From positions 14,779,147 through 14,843,146 of the forward strand of contig NC_133238.1 in the NCBI RefSeq assembly GCF_040436345.1: a stretch of DNA of 64,000 nucleotides, given 5' to 3'. The first letter of the stretch is position 1. The number at the start of each line of letters is the position of its first letter. Positions 26,901 to 38,900 of the stretch are shown here, in pieces. The notes below the pieces were generated by a model. The model saw only the letters and a list, made by a program, of their open reading frames with translations, was not told the DNA's origin and ran no database searches. The position numbers and the translations under genes are program-made. The DNA comes from Pagrus major. Lineage: Eukaryota; Chordata; Actinopteri; Spariformes; Sparidae.

Positions 26901-29900
26901 AGCACGGCCCGAGCCGCGTGGCCTGCGAGGGCCCGTTCATCGCTGCTTGCAGCTTTAATTTTTTGTTATTTTTTTTCTTCTGACGAAATGATCGCATTTT
27001 TCACTGCCTGAACATACCCCAAAACTCATCAAACTTGGAATATAGATCAGACCTGGTGAAAAATTTTATAATCTGTTGTCATTCTGAATTTTCACCACTA
27101 GGTGGCGCTACAATCAAGGCAAGTGTGTTTTGGCTAATAACGTCCACATACTTTGTCGCACATTCAAAAACCTTACATCCACGCGTTCAGTGAACTGTGC
27201 TGAATCTCCTGATATAGGCCACGCCCATTTCCGCCTACCGTTTTTTTTCGCTAGCTCGCGAAATGTCGAAAACCTACTTTTTCGAACTCCTCCCAGGCAA
27301 TTTCACCGATTTGCACCAAACCTTGCACACAGCATCTGTGGACCCTTCTGACAAAAAGTTATTAAAAGAATTTTGATACGCCAAAGAACACTCAAGTTAT
27401 TAAATAACAACTTCCTGTGGATTCGGGTCACAACAGGAAGTGTTGCATATCTCCACATTGGTGTGTCCGAATGACGTGAAACTCAGGACACTACTTCCCC
27501 ATGAGCCCCTAAGGCGCTGTGCAAAATCTTGGCCCATGACCACTAGGTGGCGCTATTTAAATTGAAGTATTTTATATCTCGACATTGGTTGGTCGGATTA
27601 ACACAAAACTTGGTACACTGATTGCCAATGTCCTCCTGAGGTCAACTGACGAAGGTGTTACCGATCTGACACTAGGTGGCGCTCTGGTGGCAGTTTCATT
27701 TTATAATTGGCACTGTGCCCACACCATAACATTTATGGATATGAAACTGATTGGGCCGGTATAGACTGGCCCCTGTAACTCACACACCAAAAATCACCAG
27801 CACGTGGCGCTATTATCAACACAAAGCAGTTTTTGACCAATAACTCCCACATAATTTGTCAGACATTGTTAAACCTTATATCTACGTGTTCCCTGAATTC
27901 ACCTGAATTGTATGATGTAGGCCACGCCCACTTTTGCGCAACATTTCCATTCGCAAATGCGCAAAATGTCGCTAACCTACATTTTCGAACTCCTCCCAGA
28001 CAATTTCTCCGATTTGCACCAAACTTTGCACGCAGCATCTGTGGACCCTCCTGACAAAAAGTTATTAAAAGAAATGTGCTAGTCCACAGAACGCCCAAAA
28101 TATAAAAAACAATTTCCTGCACATTGTGGTCAAACAGACATTCTTGTGTATCTTGATGAAATACAGTCCGATTAACACAAAACTTTTTCCAGTTGTGTTC
28201 CATGGCCACATGACGATTTCTGACAAATTTGGTGCAAATCGGCCAATAGGGGGCGCTTTTATTGCTAAATGACTAAATAACAGCTTGACTGCCTTCACTT
28301 TTGATTCCTCAACGGAAGTTGATGCATTAACAAGCCCTGACAGCAGCATGTAACGACATCAGCATGTAACGACGGCAGCACGCCGCGACAGCAGCACGCC
28401 GCGACGCGCGTGGACTGCGAGGGCCCGTTCATCGCTGCTTGCAGCTTTAATTATTAGGGCCCGAGCAGTGAAACTGCGAGGACCCTATTGTTTTTGTAGT
28501 GATTATTATTATTTGTTTTTTTTTTTTTTTTTCTGCCAAAATGATCGCATTTTTCACTGCCTGAACATACCCCAAAACGCATCAAACTTGGAATATATGT
28601 CACACCTGGTGAAAAATTTTATAATCTGTTGTCATTCTGAATTTTCACCACTAGGTGGCGCTACAATCAAGCTAAGTGTGTTTTGGCTAATAACGTCCAC
28701 ATACTTTGACGCACATCCAAAAACCTTACATCCACGCGTTCAGTGAATTGTGCTGAATCTACTGATATAGGCCACGCCCATTTCCGCCTACCGTTTTTTT
28801 TCGCTAGCTTGCGAAATGTAGAAAACCTACTTTTTCGAACTCCTCCCAGGCAATTTCACCGATTTGCACCAAACTTTGCACACAGCATCTGTGGACACTT
28901 CTGACAAAAAGTTATTAAAAGAATTTTGATACACCAAAGAAGACTCAAGTTATTAAATAACAACTTCCTGCAGATTTCGTTCCAAACAGGAAGTGTTGCA
29001 TATCTCCACATTGGTGTGTCCAAATGACGTCACTCTCAGGATCCTACTTCCCCATGAGCCCCTAAGGCTCTGTGCAAAATCTTGGCCCATGACCACTAGG
29101 TGGCGCTCTTTAAATTTAAGTATTTTATATCTCCACATCGGTTGGTCGGATTGACGCCAAACTTGGTACACTCATTGCCACTGCCCTCCTGAGGACAGCT
29201 GATAAAGGGGTTACCGATCTGACACTAGGTGGCGCTCTGGTGGCAGTTTCATTTTATATTTGGCACTGTGCCCACACCATAACACTTATGGATATGAAAT
29301 TCATAGGGGTTGTATAGACTGGCCCCTGTAAGTCACACACCAAAAATGACCAGCAGGTGGCGCTATTATCAAGAAAAAACGTTTTTTGCTAATTACTCCC
29401 ACATAATATGGTGCACATTGTTAAACATTATATCTATACGTACCCTGAATACAGCCGAACCGCATGATGTAGGCCACGCCCACGTTCGCACTGAATTTCC
29501 ATTCGCAAATTTGCCAAATGTCGCAAACCTACTTTTTCGAACTCCTCCCAGGCAATTTCTCCAATTTGCACCAAACTTTGCACGCAGCATCTGTGGACCC
29601 TCCTGACAAAAAGTTATTAAAAGACATGTGCTAGTCCACAGAACGGCCAAAATATAAAACAACAATTTCCTGCGCATTGTGGTCAAACAGATATTCTTGT
29701 GTATCTTGATGAAATACAGTCAGATGAACACAAAACTTTTGGCAATTGTGTTCCATGGCACGATGAGCATTTCTACAAAATTTCGTGCAAATCGGCCAAT
29801 AGGTGGCGCTTTTATTGCTAAATGACAAAACAGCAGCTTCACTGCCTTCAGTTTTGTTTCCTCTACGGAAGTTGTTGCATGAACAAGCCTCGACAGCAGC

Positions 29901-32900
29901 ATGCCCGGACAGCAGCATGTAATGACAGCAGCATGCCCCGACAGCAGCACGCCCCGACAGCAGCACGCCCCGACCCGCGTGGACTGCGAGGGCCCGTTCA
30001 TCGCTGCTTGCAGCTTTAATTTTTTTTTTTTTTTTTATTTGTCTGCCAAAATGATCGCATTTTTCACTGCCTGAACGTGTATGAAAACGCGATTTTATTT
30101 GGCAAACACATTAGGCCTGGCGAAAAATTTTATAATCTGCTGTCGTTGTGAACTTTCATCACTAGGTGGCGCTATAATCATGGAAAGTGTGTTTTGGCTA
30201 ATAACTCCCACATACTTTGACGCACATTCAAAAACCTTACATCCACGCGTTCAGTGAATCTTGCTGAATCTCCTGATATAGGCCACGCCCATTTCCGCCT
30301 ACCGTTTTTTTCCGCTAGCTCGCGAAATGTCGCAAACCTACTTTTTCGAACTCCTCCCAGGCAATTTCACCGATTTGCACCAAACTTTGCCCACAGCATC
30401 TGTGGACCCTTCTGACAAAAAGTTATTAAAAGAATTTTGATACGCCAAAGAACACTCAAGTTATTAAATAACAACTTCCTGTGGATTCGGGTCACAACAG
30501 GAAGTGTTGCATATCTCCACATTGGTGTGTCCGAATGACGTGAAACTCAGGACACTACTTCCCCATGAGCCCCTAAGGCTCTGTGCAAAATCTTGGCCCA
30601 TGACCACTAGGTGGCGCTATTTAAATTGAAGTATTTTATATCTCAACATCGGTTGGTCGGATTAACACAAAACTTGATACACTGATTGCCACTGCCCTCC
30701 TGAGGACAGCTGACAAAGGTGTTACCGATCTGACACTAGGTGGCGCTCTGGTGGCAGTTTCTTTTTATATTTGGCACTGTGCCCACACCATAACACTTAT
30801 GGATATGAAATTCATAGGGGTGGTATAGACCGGCCCCTGTAACTCACACACCAAAAATCACCAGCAGGTGGCGCTATTATCAAGAAAAAACGTTTTTTGC
30901 TAATTACTCCCACATAATATGGTGCACATTGTTAAACATTATATCTATATGTTCCCTGAATACAGCCGAACCGTGTGATGTAGGCCACGCCCACGTTCGC
31001 ACTGAATTTCCATTTGCAAATTCGCCAAATGTCGCAAACCTACTTTTTCGAACTCCTCCCAGGCAATTTCTCCGATTTGCACCAAACTTTGCACGCAGCA
31101 TCTGTAGACCCTCCTGACAAAAAGTTATTAAAAGAAATGTGCTAGTCCACACAACGCCCAAAATATAAAACAACAATTTCCTGCGCATTGTAGTCAAACA
31201 GACATTCTTGTGTATCTTGATGAAATACAGTCCGATGAACACAAAACTTTTGGCAATTGTGTTCCATGACACGATGAGCATTTCTACAAAATTTCGTGCA
31301 AATCGACCAATAGGTGGCGCTTTTATTGCTAAATGACGAAATGACAACTGGACTGCCATCAGTTTTGATTCCTCTATGGAAGTTGTTGCATGAACAAGCC
31401 CCGACAGCAGCATGTAACGACAGCAGCATGTAACGACAGCAGCATGCCCCGACGGCAGCACGCCCCGACCCGCGTGGACTGCGATGGCCCGTTCATCGCT
31501 GCTTGCAGCTTTAATTATTATTATTTTATTCCTTCGTCCAAAATGATCGCATTTTTCACTGCCTGAATGTGAATGAAAATGCGATTTTATTTGGCAAAGT
31601 CATTAGGCTTGGCGAAAAATTTTATAATCTGTTGTTGTTGTGAATGTGCACCAGTAGGTGGCGCTATTATCAAGGAAAGTGCGTTTTGGCTAATAACTCC
31701 CACATACTTTGTCGCACCTTCGAAATCCTTATATCCACACGTTCAGTGAATTGTGCTGAATCTCTTGATATAGGCCACGCCCATTTCTGCTTTGCGTTTT
31801 TTTCACTAGCTCGTGCAATGTCGCAAACCTACTTTTTCGAACTCCTCCCAGGCAATTTCACCAATTTGCACCAAACTTTGCACACAGCATCTGTGGACCC
31901 TCCTGACAAAAAGTTATCAAAAGAATTTTGATATTCCAAAAAATACTCAAGTTATTAAATAACAACTTCCTGCAGATTTCGTTCCAAACAGGAAGTGTTG
32001 CACATCTCCACATTGGTTTGTCCAAATGACGTGAAACTCAGGCTACTACTTGCTCATGAGGCCCTAAGGCTCTGTGCTAAATTTTGGTTGATGACCACTA
32101 GGTGGCGCTATTTAAATTGAAGTATTTTATATCTCGACATCGGTTAATCGGATGAACACAAAACTTGGTACACTCATTGCCACTGCACTCCTGATGACAG
32201 CTGACAAATGGGTGACCGCTCTGACACTAGGTGGCGCTTTGGTGGCAGTTTCTTTTTATATTTGGCACTGTGCCCACACCATATTACTTATGGATATGAA
32301 ATTGACAGGGGTGGTCTAGACCGGCCCCTGTAACTCACACACCAAAAATGACCAGCAGGTGGCGCTATCATCAACACAAACCGTTTTTGCCTAATAACTC
32401 CCACATACTTTGTCGCACATTCAAAAACCTTGTATCCACGCGTTCAGTGAATCTTGCTGAATCTCCTGATATAGGCCACGCCCATTTGCGCCTAGCGTTT
32501 TTTTCCGCTAGCTCGCGAAATGTCGCAAACCTACTTTTTCCAACTCCTCCCAGGCAATTTCACCGATTTTCACCAAACTTTGCACACAGCATCAGTGGAC
32601 CCTTCTAATCTAAAAGTTATTAAAAGAATTTTGATACGCCAAAGAATACTCAAGTGATTAAATAACAACTTCCTGTGGATTTGGGTCACAACAGGAAGTG
32701 TTGCATATCTCAACATTGGTGTGTCCAAATGACGTGAAACTCAGGATACTACTTCCCCATGAGCCCCTAAGGCTCTGTGCAAAATCTTGGCCCATGACCA
32801 CTAGGTGGCGCTATTTAAATTGAAGTATTTTATATCTCGACATCGGTTGGTCGGATTAACACGAAACTTGGTACACTCATTGCCAATGGCCTCCTGAGGA

Positions 32901-35900
32901 CAGCTGATGAAAGTGTTACCGATCTGACACTAGGTGGCGCTCTGGTGGCAGTTTCATTTTATAATTGGCACTGTGCCCACACCATAACACTTATGGATAT
33001 GAAACTGATTGGGCCGGTATAGACTGGCATCTGTAACTCACACACCAAATATCACCAGCAGGTGGCGCTATTATCAACACAAAACCACTTTTTGGCTATC
33101 AGTTAAGACATGCGCGCACAATAACGGGGCAATGGGTCCGGGTAAGGAGCAGCACGGCCCGACCCGCGTGGCCTGCGAGGGCCCGTTCATCGCTGCTTGC
33201 AGCTTTAATTTACTTTTGCATTCTTCATGTAACAAACATTTTAGAGGTGTGAATCTTCACCGGCCTCACGATTCCATTACGATTCAGCTGTCGACGATTC
33301 TCGATGCATCTCAGTGTTCGTCATCCTCGATGATCTGTATCACTGCACACGGCTACTTTTCATCATTTAAATCCCCCTTTTATTCTGAAAGTCCTTCCAA
33401 TAATCAGACTACAGCAGGCTACAAAATAAAAGCTGCATCTTTTCAGTAATCAAACAAAACATGTCTCCATCTGCAGCGTCAACAATCAACATGAGCTGCA
33501 GACTCTGGATTCTGCTCTGTCTCTGCATCGTGATGCATCTTATAATGGAGACATTTTCACACCTCTAATACATTTATGTTGCTTTTACACTTTGAAGTTG
33601 TTTGAAAGTGAACTGAACAAGACTAAAGAGGAAAATGTGACAGCAATGTTTTATTTTTTAATAAAATGCTGGAAATATAAAAGAAATCAGCTTTTGTCTT
33701 TTCATGTGATTAATGGGTTATGAAAATAGTTGTTAGCTGCAGCCCTATAATTAGTGCCAACAAACACTACTCTGTGTTGTGTTGGTAGGAGTGAGTCTCT
33801 CCGGTATGTGACAGAGCTACGAGCACGTTGCTGCAGTCACAGTAAAGTGCACGCTGTTATTACTGTAGTCGGCCATAAAGGGTGTGGATGGACTCAGTTA
33901 GTAACTGAAACCATGTGTGTTGTTTGCTGCCACAGAAGAGAAATTAAAAGTCCATTCATGCAACGTTGTCACGCCATCTTCCTGCATTTAACACTTCCTA
34001 TACATCCTTCTCAATAAAGGTCCTGCATTATGTAGTTATTTGAAAGCTTTTATTGTGAAGCATCAAAATCAGGAAACATTGGATTTCCACCAGCAGAACC
34101 TGAACACGACTCCAGAACAGCTGAAGTGAAGCTGAGTCAGCAGCTACGAGCCAGGCTGAAGTACATTACAACAGCATTAAACCAGAGGTCCACCAGCTAC
34201 TGTAGAGAGCTGCAGCTCTGCACAGGTCACATATCATGTTAATCAATGGAGCAGATGATTGATCGCTGAATGTTTTCTTTTCTTTTGTCATTTGATTTTG
34301 CTGACGGTGCAAAACACTGAAACTTTCCTGCCCCTGCAGGCTGTTATAATGAGAACTACCCAAAACAGCCCAAACTCAGCTGGAGCAGCAGTTTCCTCAT
34401 GACAGGAGCCAAGACGGCACCACTGACCCATCTTAAATTAACCTATGCACTGCTGCTGTTATGGTGATGTGACGGGAATGTTCCACCTTGTGTCATCTAA
34501 CGTTGTTATTGGACTGTTTTATATCTTCTGTTCACTTTAAACTGATGCCACAGACAGTTGTTACAGTCTGTAAATGGTTTCACACTGAGGCACAGATACA
34601 CTTGTCAGTGATGATCTAGAATGCAGTTACTCCAGTGCTGATAAAGATCCATGTCAGAACCATTTTAAGTTCAAAGTCAAGCACTTTGGCAGAAACACTG
34701 ATTCTCCAGTTCAGGGAAAGAGTTTCTATGACATTCAGTGATTAAATTCATTTATGTGTCACAGAAATCTTTTGAATTTGAGGTTCAGTATTTTCTGATC
34801 AGACATCTGACACAGAGGGTCTATTGTTATTATTAATATCATAACACAGCAGTGACGTGGTGGATTTAATGGTGGTAGATTTAATGTTAATGTTTTGATA
34901 ACTCTCTGCAATCAGTGTGGAGTATGAAGGAGTTCGGATGACGGTTCTTCAAGCAGCAAAACCAGAGGCCAACAAATCAAACAGGCACATTTTGAACAGG
35001 CACTAAACTAGTCTGAAAAAAGAGGTGTAACTTTAGTGTTTGTGCAAAGACTCTCCTGGTCTTCTTCTCATCTTCCTCTCTTCACTTGTAACTCTTGGCT
35101 TCATGCCATGCTGCCTTTTCTCCTGAACTGAACTGAACAACTGGAGGTGGAGTAAACGAAGCAGACCTCCTGACACTGAACCATCTACACTCGAGATACA
35201 GACTCTCACACTGACTGTCTGTGGCTGCAGCAGGACTCTTCATACCTGAGAGTGTCCAGTCTGCAGCCTGGATCCTCCAATCGAGCAGACAGCAGCTTCA
35301 CTCCTGAGTCTCCTGGATGATTGTAGCTCAGGTCCAGCTCTTTCAGATGGGAGGGGTTGGAGTCCAGAGCTGAGGCCAGAGAAGTACAGCCTTCCTCTGT
35401 GATCAGGCAGCCTGACAGCCTGCAGACACACAAAACAACACACATCACAGATCAGCTGAGGGTCCTGATGATTCAGTGCACATCTGTGTTTAAGGGTTTA
35501 ACGTTTATTATATTTATCATCTTAATTTCACTAATTTACTTATCAGCACTAAACCCAGAGTATAACTGAAGATGACGGAAATGCCATTAGTTTTGCAAAT
35601 ACTTGGTCATGAACCAACATATTGTACAGATTAAAATGATGACCTGATGATGGAGGATCACCAAAGTAATTACAGTTCATCCTGAGGGGAGCACGAATGT
35701 CAAAAACCTCATGGCAATCCATCCAATGGTTGTTAAGATCAGTAAGTCGGGACCAAAGTGCAGAATAGACTGATAGACCCACATTTTATATATATAAATA
35801 GATTAGTGGTTTCATTGGTTTTGTATTGTTACTTTGATGAGTGAAGGATCTGTTAAGTTGTCAGACTGTGAACACTATCAGAACATCACACTCCTGTCCA

Positions 35901-38900
35901 CACAGGTCGTCTTGCCTGTGTTTTGGCTGTGTTACTACCTCTGTTGGAGGATCAGAGGTGGAATGAAACTGTCCCCGCATTCCACCTTTGTAACTTTCAC
36001 ACCTACAGGAAGCTAAAGCACGCTCACCTCCCTCACCACCTGCTGACCAACTTCTATCGGTCAGCGATAGAAAGCCTCCTGACCTACTGCTGCACGGTGT
36101 TGTTCTCCAGCTGCACAACACAGGACAGGAAGGACCTGCAGCGGGTGGTGAGGGCAGCGGAGCGTGTCATCAGGACGACACTACCCCCTCTCAGAGACAT
36201 TTGCACTGGCAGACTCCAAAAGAAGGCCAGCTGTATTGTTAAGGACCCCACTCACCCCGGATGTTACCTGTTCTCCCCCCTTCCCTCTGGGAAGAGATAT
36301 AGATCCATCAGATCTAGAACAAACAGACTGAAGAACAGTTTCTTCCCACAGGCAGTGAAATGCACAACCCTCCCTTCATCCCTCACTCTCTAAAGACTTC
36401 ACACCAGTGCAATAACCCTCCACTACCACCCCCACACACATACTCACTTGTGTACATATTACCTACATACTTGAATCTTGTGTCTATTTATCTTGTTGTA
36501 TATATTTTATTATTTTTATCTATTTTGTTATACTTGTTGATATTTGATATTTATTTGTCAAACTAAGAGCTGCTATCTATGTTTTGTTGTTTTTGAAACA
36601 ATGACAATAAACATCTATTTTATTCTACAGCGAGGTGGAATATCAGCACAACATTCCCCCCTTGAAAAGGCAGTGTGAATGGGGCTTCAGTCTCTCTCTC
36701 TCTCAACCCAACCAGTTGAGACGGATGGCGGCCCACCACTGAGTCCGGTTCTGCTCGAGCTTTCTGCCTGTTAAAAGGTATTTTTCTTCTCGCCACTGTG
36801 TCAAGTGATTGTTCATAGGGGAAATGTTGCGTCTCTTCAATGAATTGAATAATATTAAGAGTATGATCAAGACCTGCTCCAATTGTAAAGTTACATGAAA
36901 TAATGAAATAATGTAATGAATCCTGACCTGAGAGTTTCAAGGACACAGTGTGAACTCTTCAGTTCAGCAGAAAGTAGCTTCACTCCTGAATCCTGCAGGT
37001 TGTTGTTACTCAGGTCCAGCTCTCTCAGACTAGAGGACTGGGAGCTGAGAACTGAGGACAGAGCTTCACAGCTTCTCTCTGAGAGGTGACAGACACTCAA
37101 TCTGGAACGTGAACAGTAAAAAAGACATTTACAGTATTTATAATATCATTGTAGCACATGTGAACTTCCTATCTGTTTTACTCTAATATGTCGGAGATAT
37201 GAAAAATCAACAAGACTAAATCTGGACTAAACAGACATGAAACAATAAAAAGTGGCATTGTTTCAAAACACAAGAGTTCTGACGAGAGAGAGAATTTAAT
37301 TCAAACGTTAAAGAAATAACAAATAACTTGAGACAAACTATGAACTATCTGACCTAAGAGTTTCAAGGACACAGTGTGAACTCTCCAGTCCAACAGACAG
37401 CTCCTTCACTCCTGAATCCTGCAGGTTGTTGTTACTCAGGTCCAGCTCTCTCAGACTAGAGGACTGGGAGCTGAGAACTGAGGACAGAGCTTCACAGCTT
37501 CTCTCTGAGAGGTGACAGACACTCAATCTGGAACGTGAACAGTAAAAAAGACATTTACAGTATTTATAATATCATTGTAGCACATGTAAACTTCCTTTCT
37601 GTTTTACTCTAATATGTCGGAGATATGAAAAATCAACAAGACTAAATCTGGACTAAACAGACATGAAACAAGAAAAAGTGGCATTGTTTCAAAACACAAG
37701 AGTTCTGACGAGAGAGAGAATTTAATTCAAACGTTAAAGAAATAACAAATAACTTGAGACAAACTATGAACTATCTGACCTGAGAGTTTCAAGTCTACAT
37801 TGTGGACTCTCCAGTCCAACAGACAGCTCCTTCACTCCTGAATCCTGCAGGTTGTTGTTACTCAGGTCCAGCTCTCTCAGACTAGAGGACTGGGAGCTGA
37901 GAACTGAGGACAGAGCTTCACAGCCTCTCTCTGAGAGGTCACAGCTACTTAGTCTGGAGAGAAAAAAAAGAAGACAGATAACATGGTAAATGTTGAGTTT
38001 TGGTGATACAGTATCAGGGTTTCCCCAACTTTTCTTCTGGGGACGCATTAAAAAAGAGAAAAGTATTTATCAGCCTTTTCATGGCTTTATATTAGGAGGA
38101 TTATTTATATAGGACAGCTCACAGATATGACAGGAAATGGGGATGAGAGAGGGGGCATGACACACTGCAAAGGACCAGAGGTCGAACTTGAAACCTGGGC
38201 TGCTGCAGTGAGGACAAAGCCTCTGTACATGGGACACATGCTCTACCAACTGAGCTGCAGGAGCACCCCAGGGGGTCCCACTTTTTAAAAATGATAACAC
38301 TGCGACCCAATTCACAATAGGCCTAATCAACTTGAAAAGAGCAGATGTGTGCATAAATTAACACTCCAAACTATTTATCCACGTCTACTTATATTCTGCT
38401 GAATACACCAGCCATTTCAAAGAGATACTTTATTAAATAACTACTGTGTTTACAAAAAACATATATGTTACAAATACATTATAACTGAGATCAAATAAAT
38501 GCAGTTTTCAAAGAGAGACTGAGAGGTCAGGTCACTCAGTGTCTCCTGAAGCTGTGAGTTTTGTGTATGTCACATAAACTATGCTGGAATGTGGTTCAAT
38601 GCTTCTTAGTGTCTAAATATTTTGGCACATGATCACTGTAAGTCCTACAAGCAAGTGGGTGTTCTGCTGTGAATCAGTGAAATGATGAACTCAGTCAGGA
38701 TGTGTGTCTCAGTGTGACGCTGTCCATCTCACTGAGATGGAGCAGAGATGGACTGATAGACAGACAGATGGAACATGTCACTTCATAGGGTTTCTTGGCC
38801 TGCTGCTTTCTGTGGTTGTAAATAAAACATTGGGCCTAAAGTCCATTTCTCCCCACCATTGTAGCAGTCCACAGGAAGGACCCACCAGAGAAGGACCGTC

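Larger units (their letters stand above)
8879..33210 (+). repeat. 24.3-kb intronic tandem array of 15 complex units carrying CTCF-like motifs
   Basis: Fifteen direct units of 1.49-1.88 kb. Each ends with the tail TGCAGCTTTAATT, and many begin with a hairpin head AGGGCCCGAGCAG. A unit body has, in order, an ATGATCGCATTTTTCACTGC word, a first submodule of about 700 bp, a second submodule partly homologous to the first, a 16-bp CCCCGACAGCAGCATG minisatellite and the tail. Words of the type AGGTGGCGCT recur five times per short unit and seven times per long unit, about 83 in all, all on the + strand. No coding domain is present. The many 60-200 codon frames are by-products of the repeated text. 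The array lies wholly within one NLR intron, on the strand opposite the gene's sense. Confidence 0.9.

Noticed and set aside
8879-33210. CRISPR-like or centromeric satellite interpretation of the array
   Set aside because: Units are 1.5-1.9 kb with nested structure and no unique spacers, the host is a vertebrate, and the array is bounded by intron sequence of one gene. There is no short centromeric monomer.
9835-33449. Many open frames of 60-202 codons inside the array (for example 19796-20404 minus, 22864-23436 minus)
   Set aside because: They recur because the DNA repeats, occur in several frames and strands at once, start and stop where units differ, and show no domain or splice pattern. 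I treat them as by-products of repeat text.
38075-38275. True tRNA gene on the minus strand
   Set aside because: Box A and box B are present, but the arms do not close into a full cloverleaf and a SINE body follows, so it is listed as a SINE.
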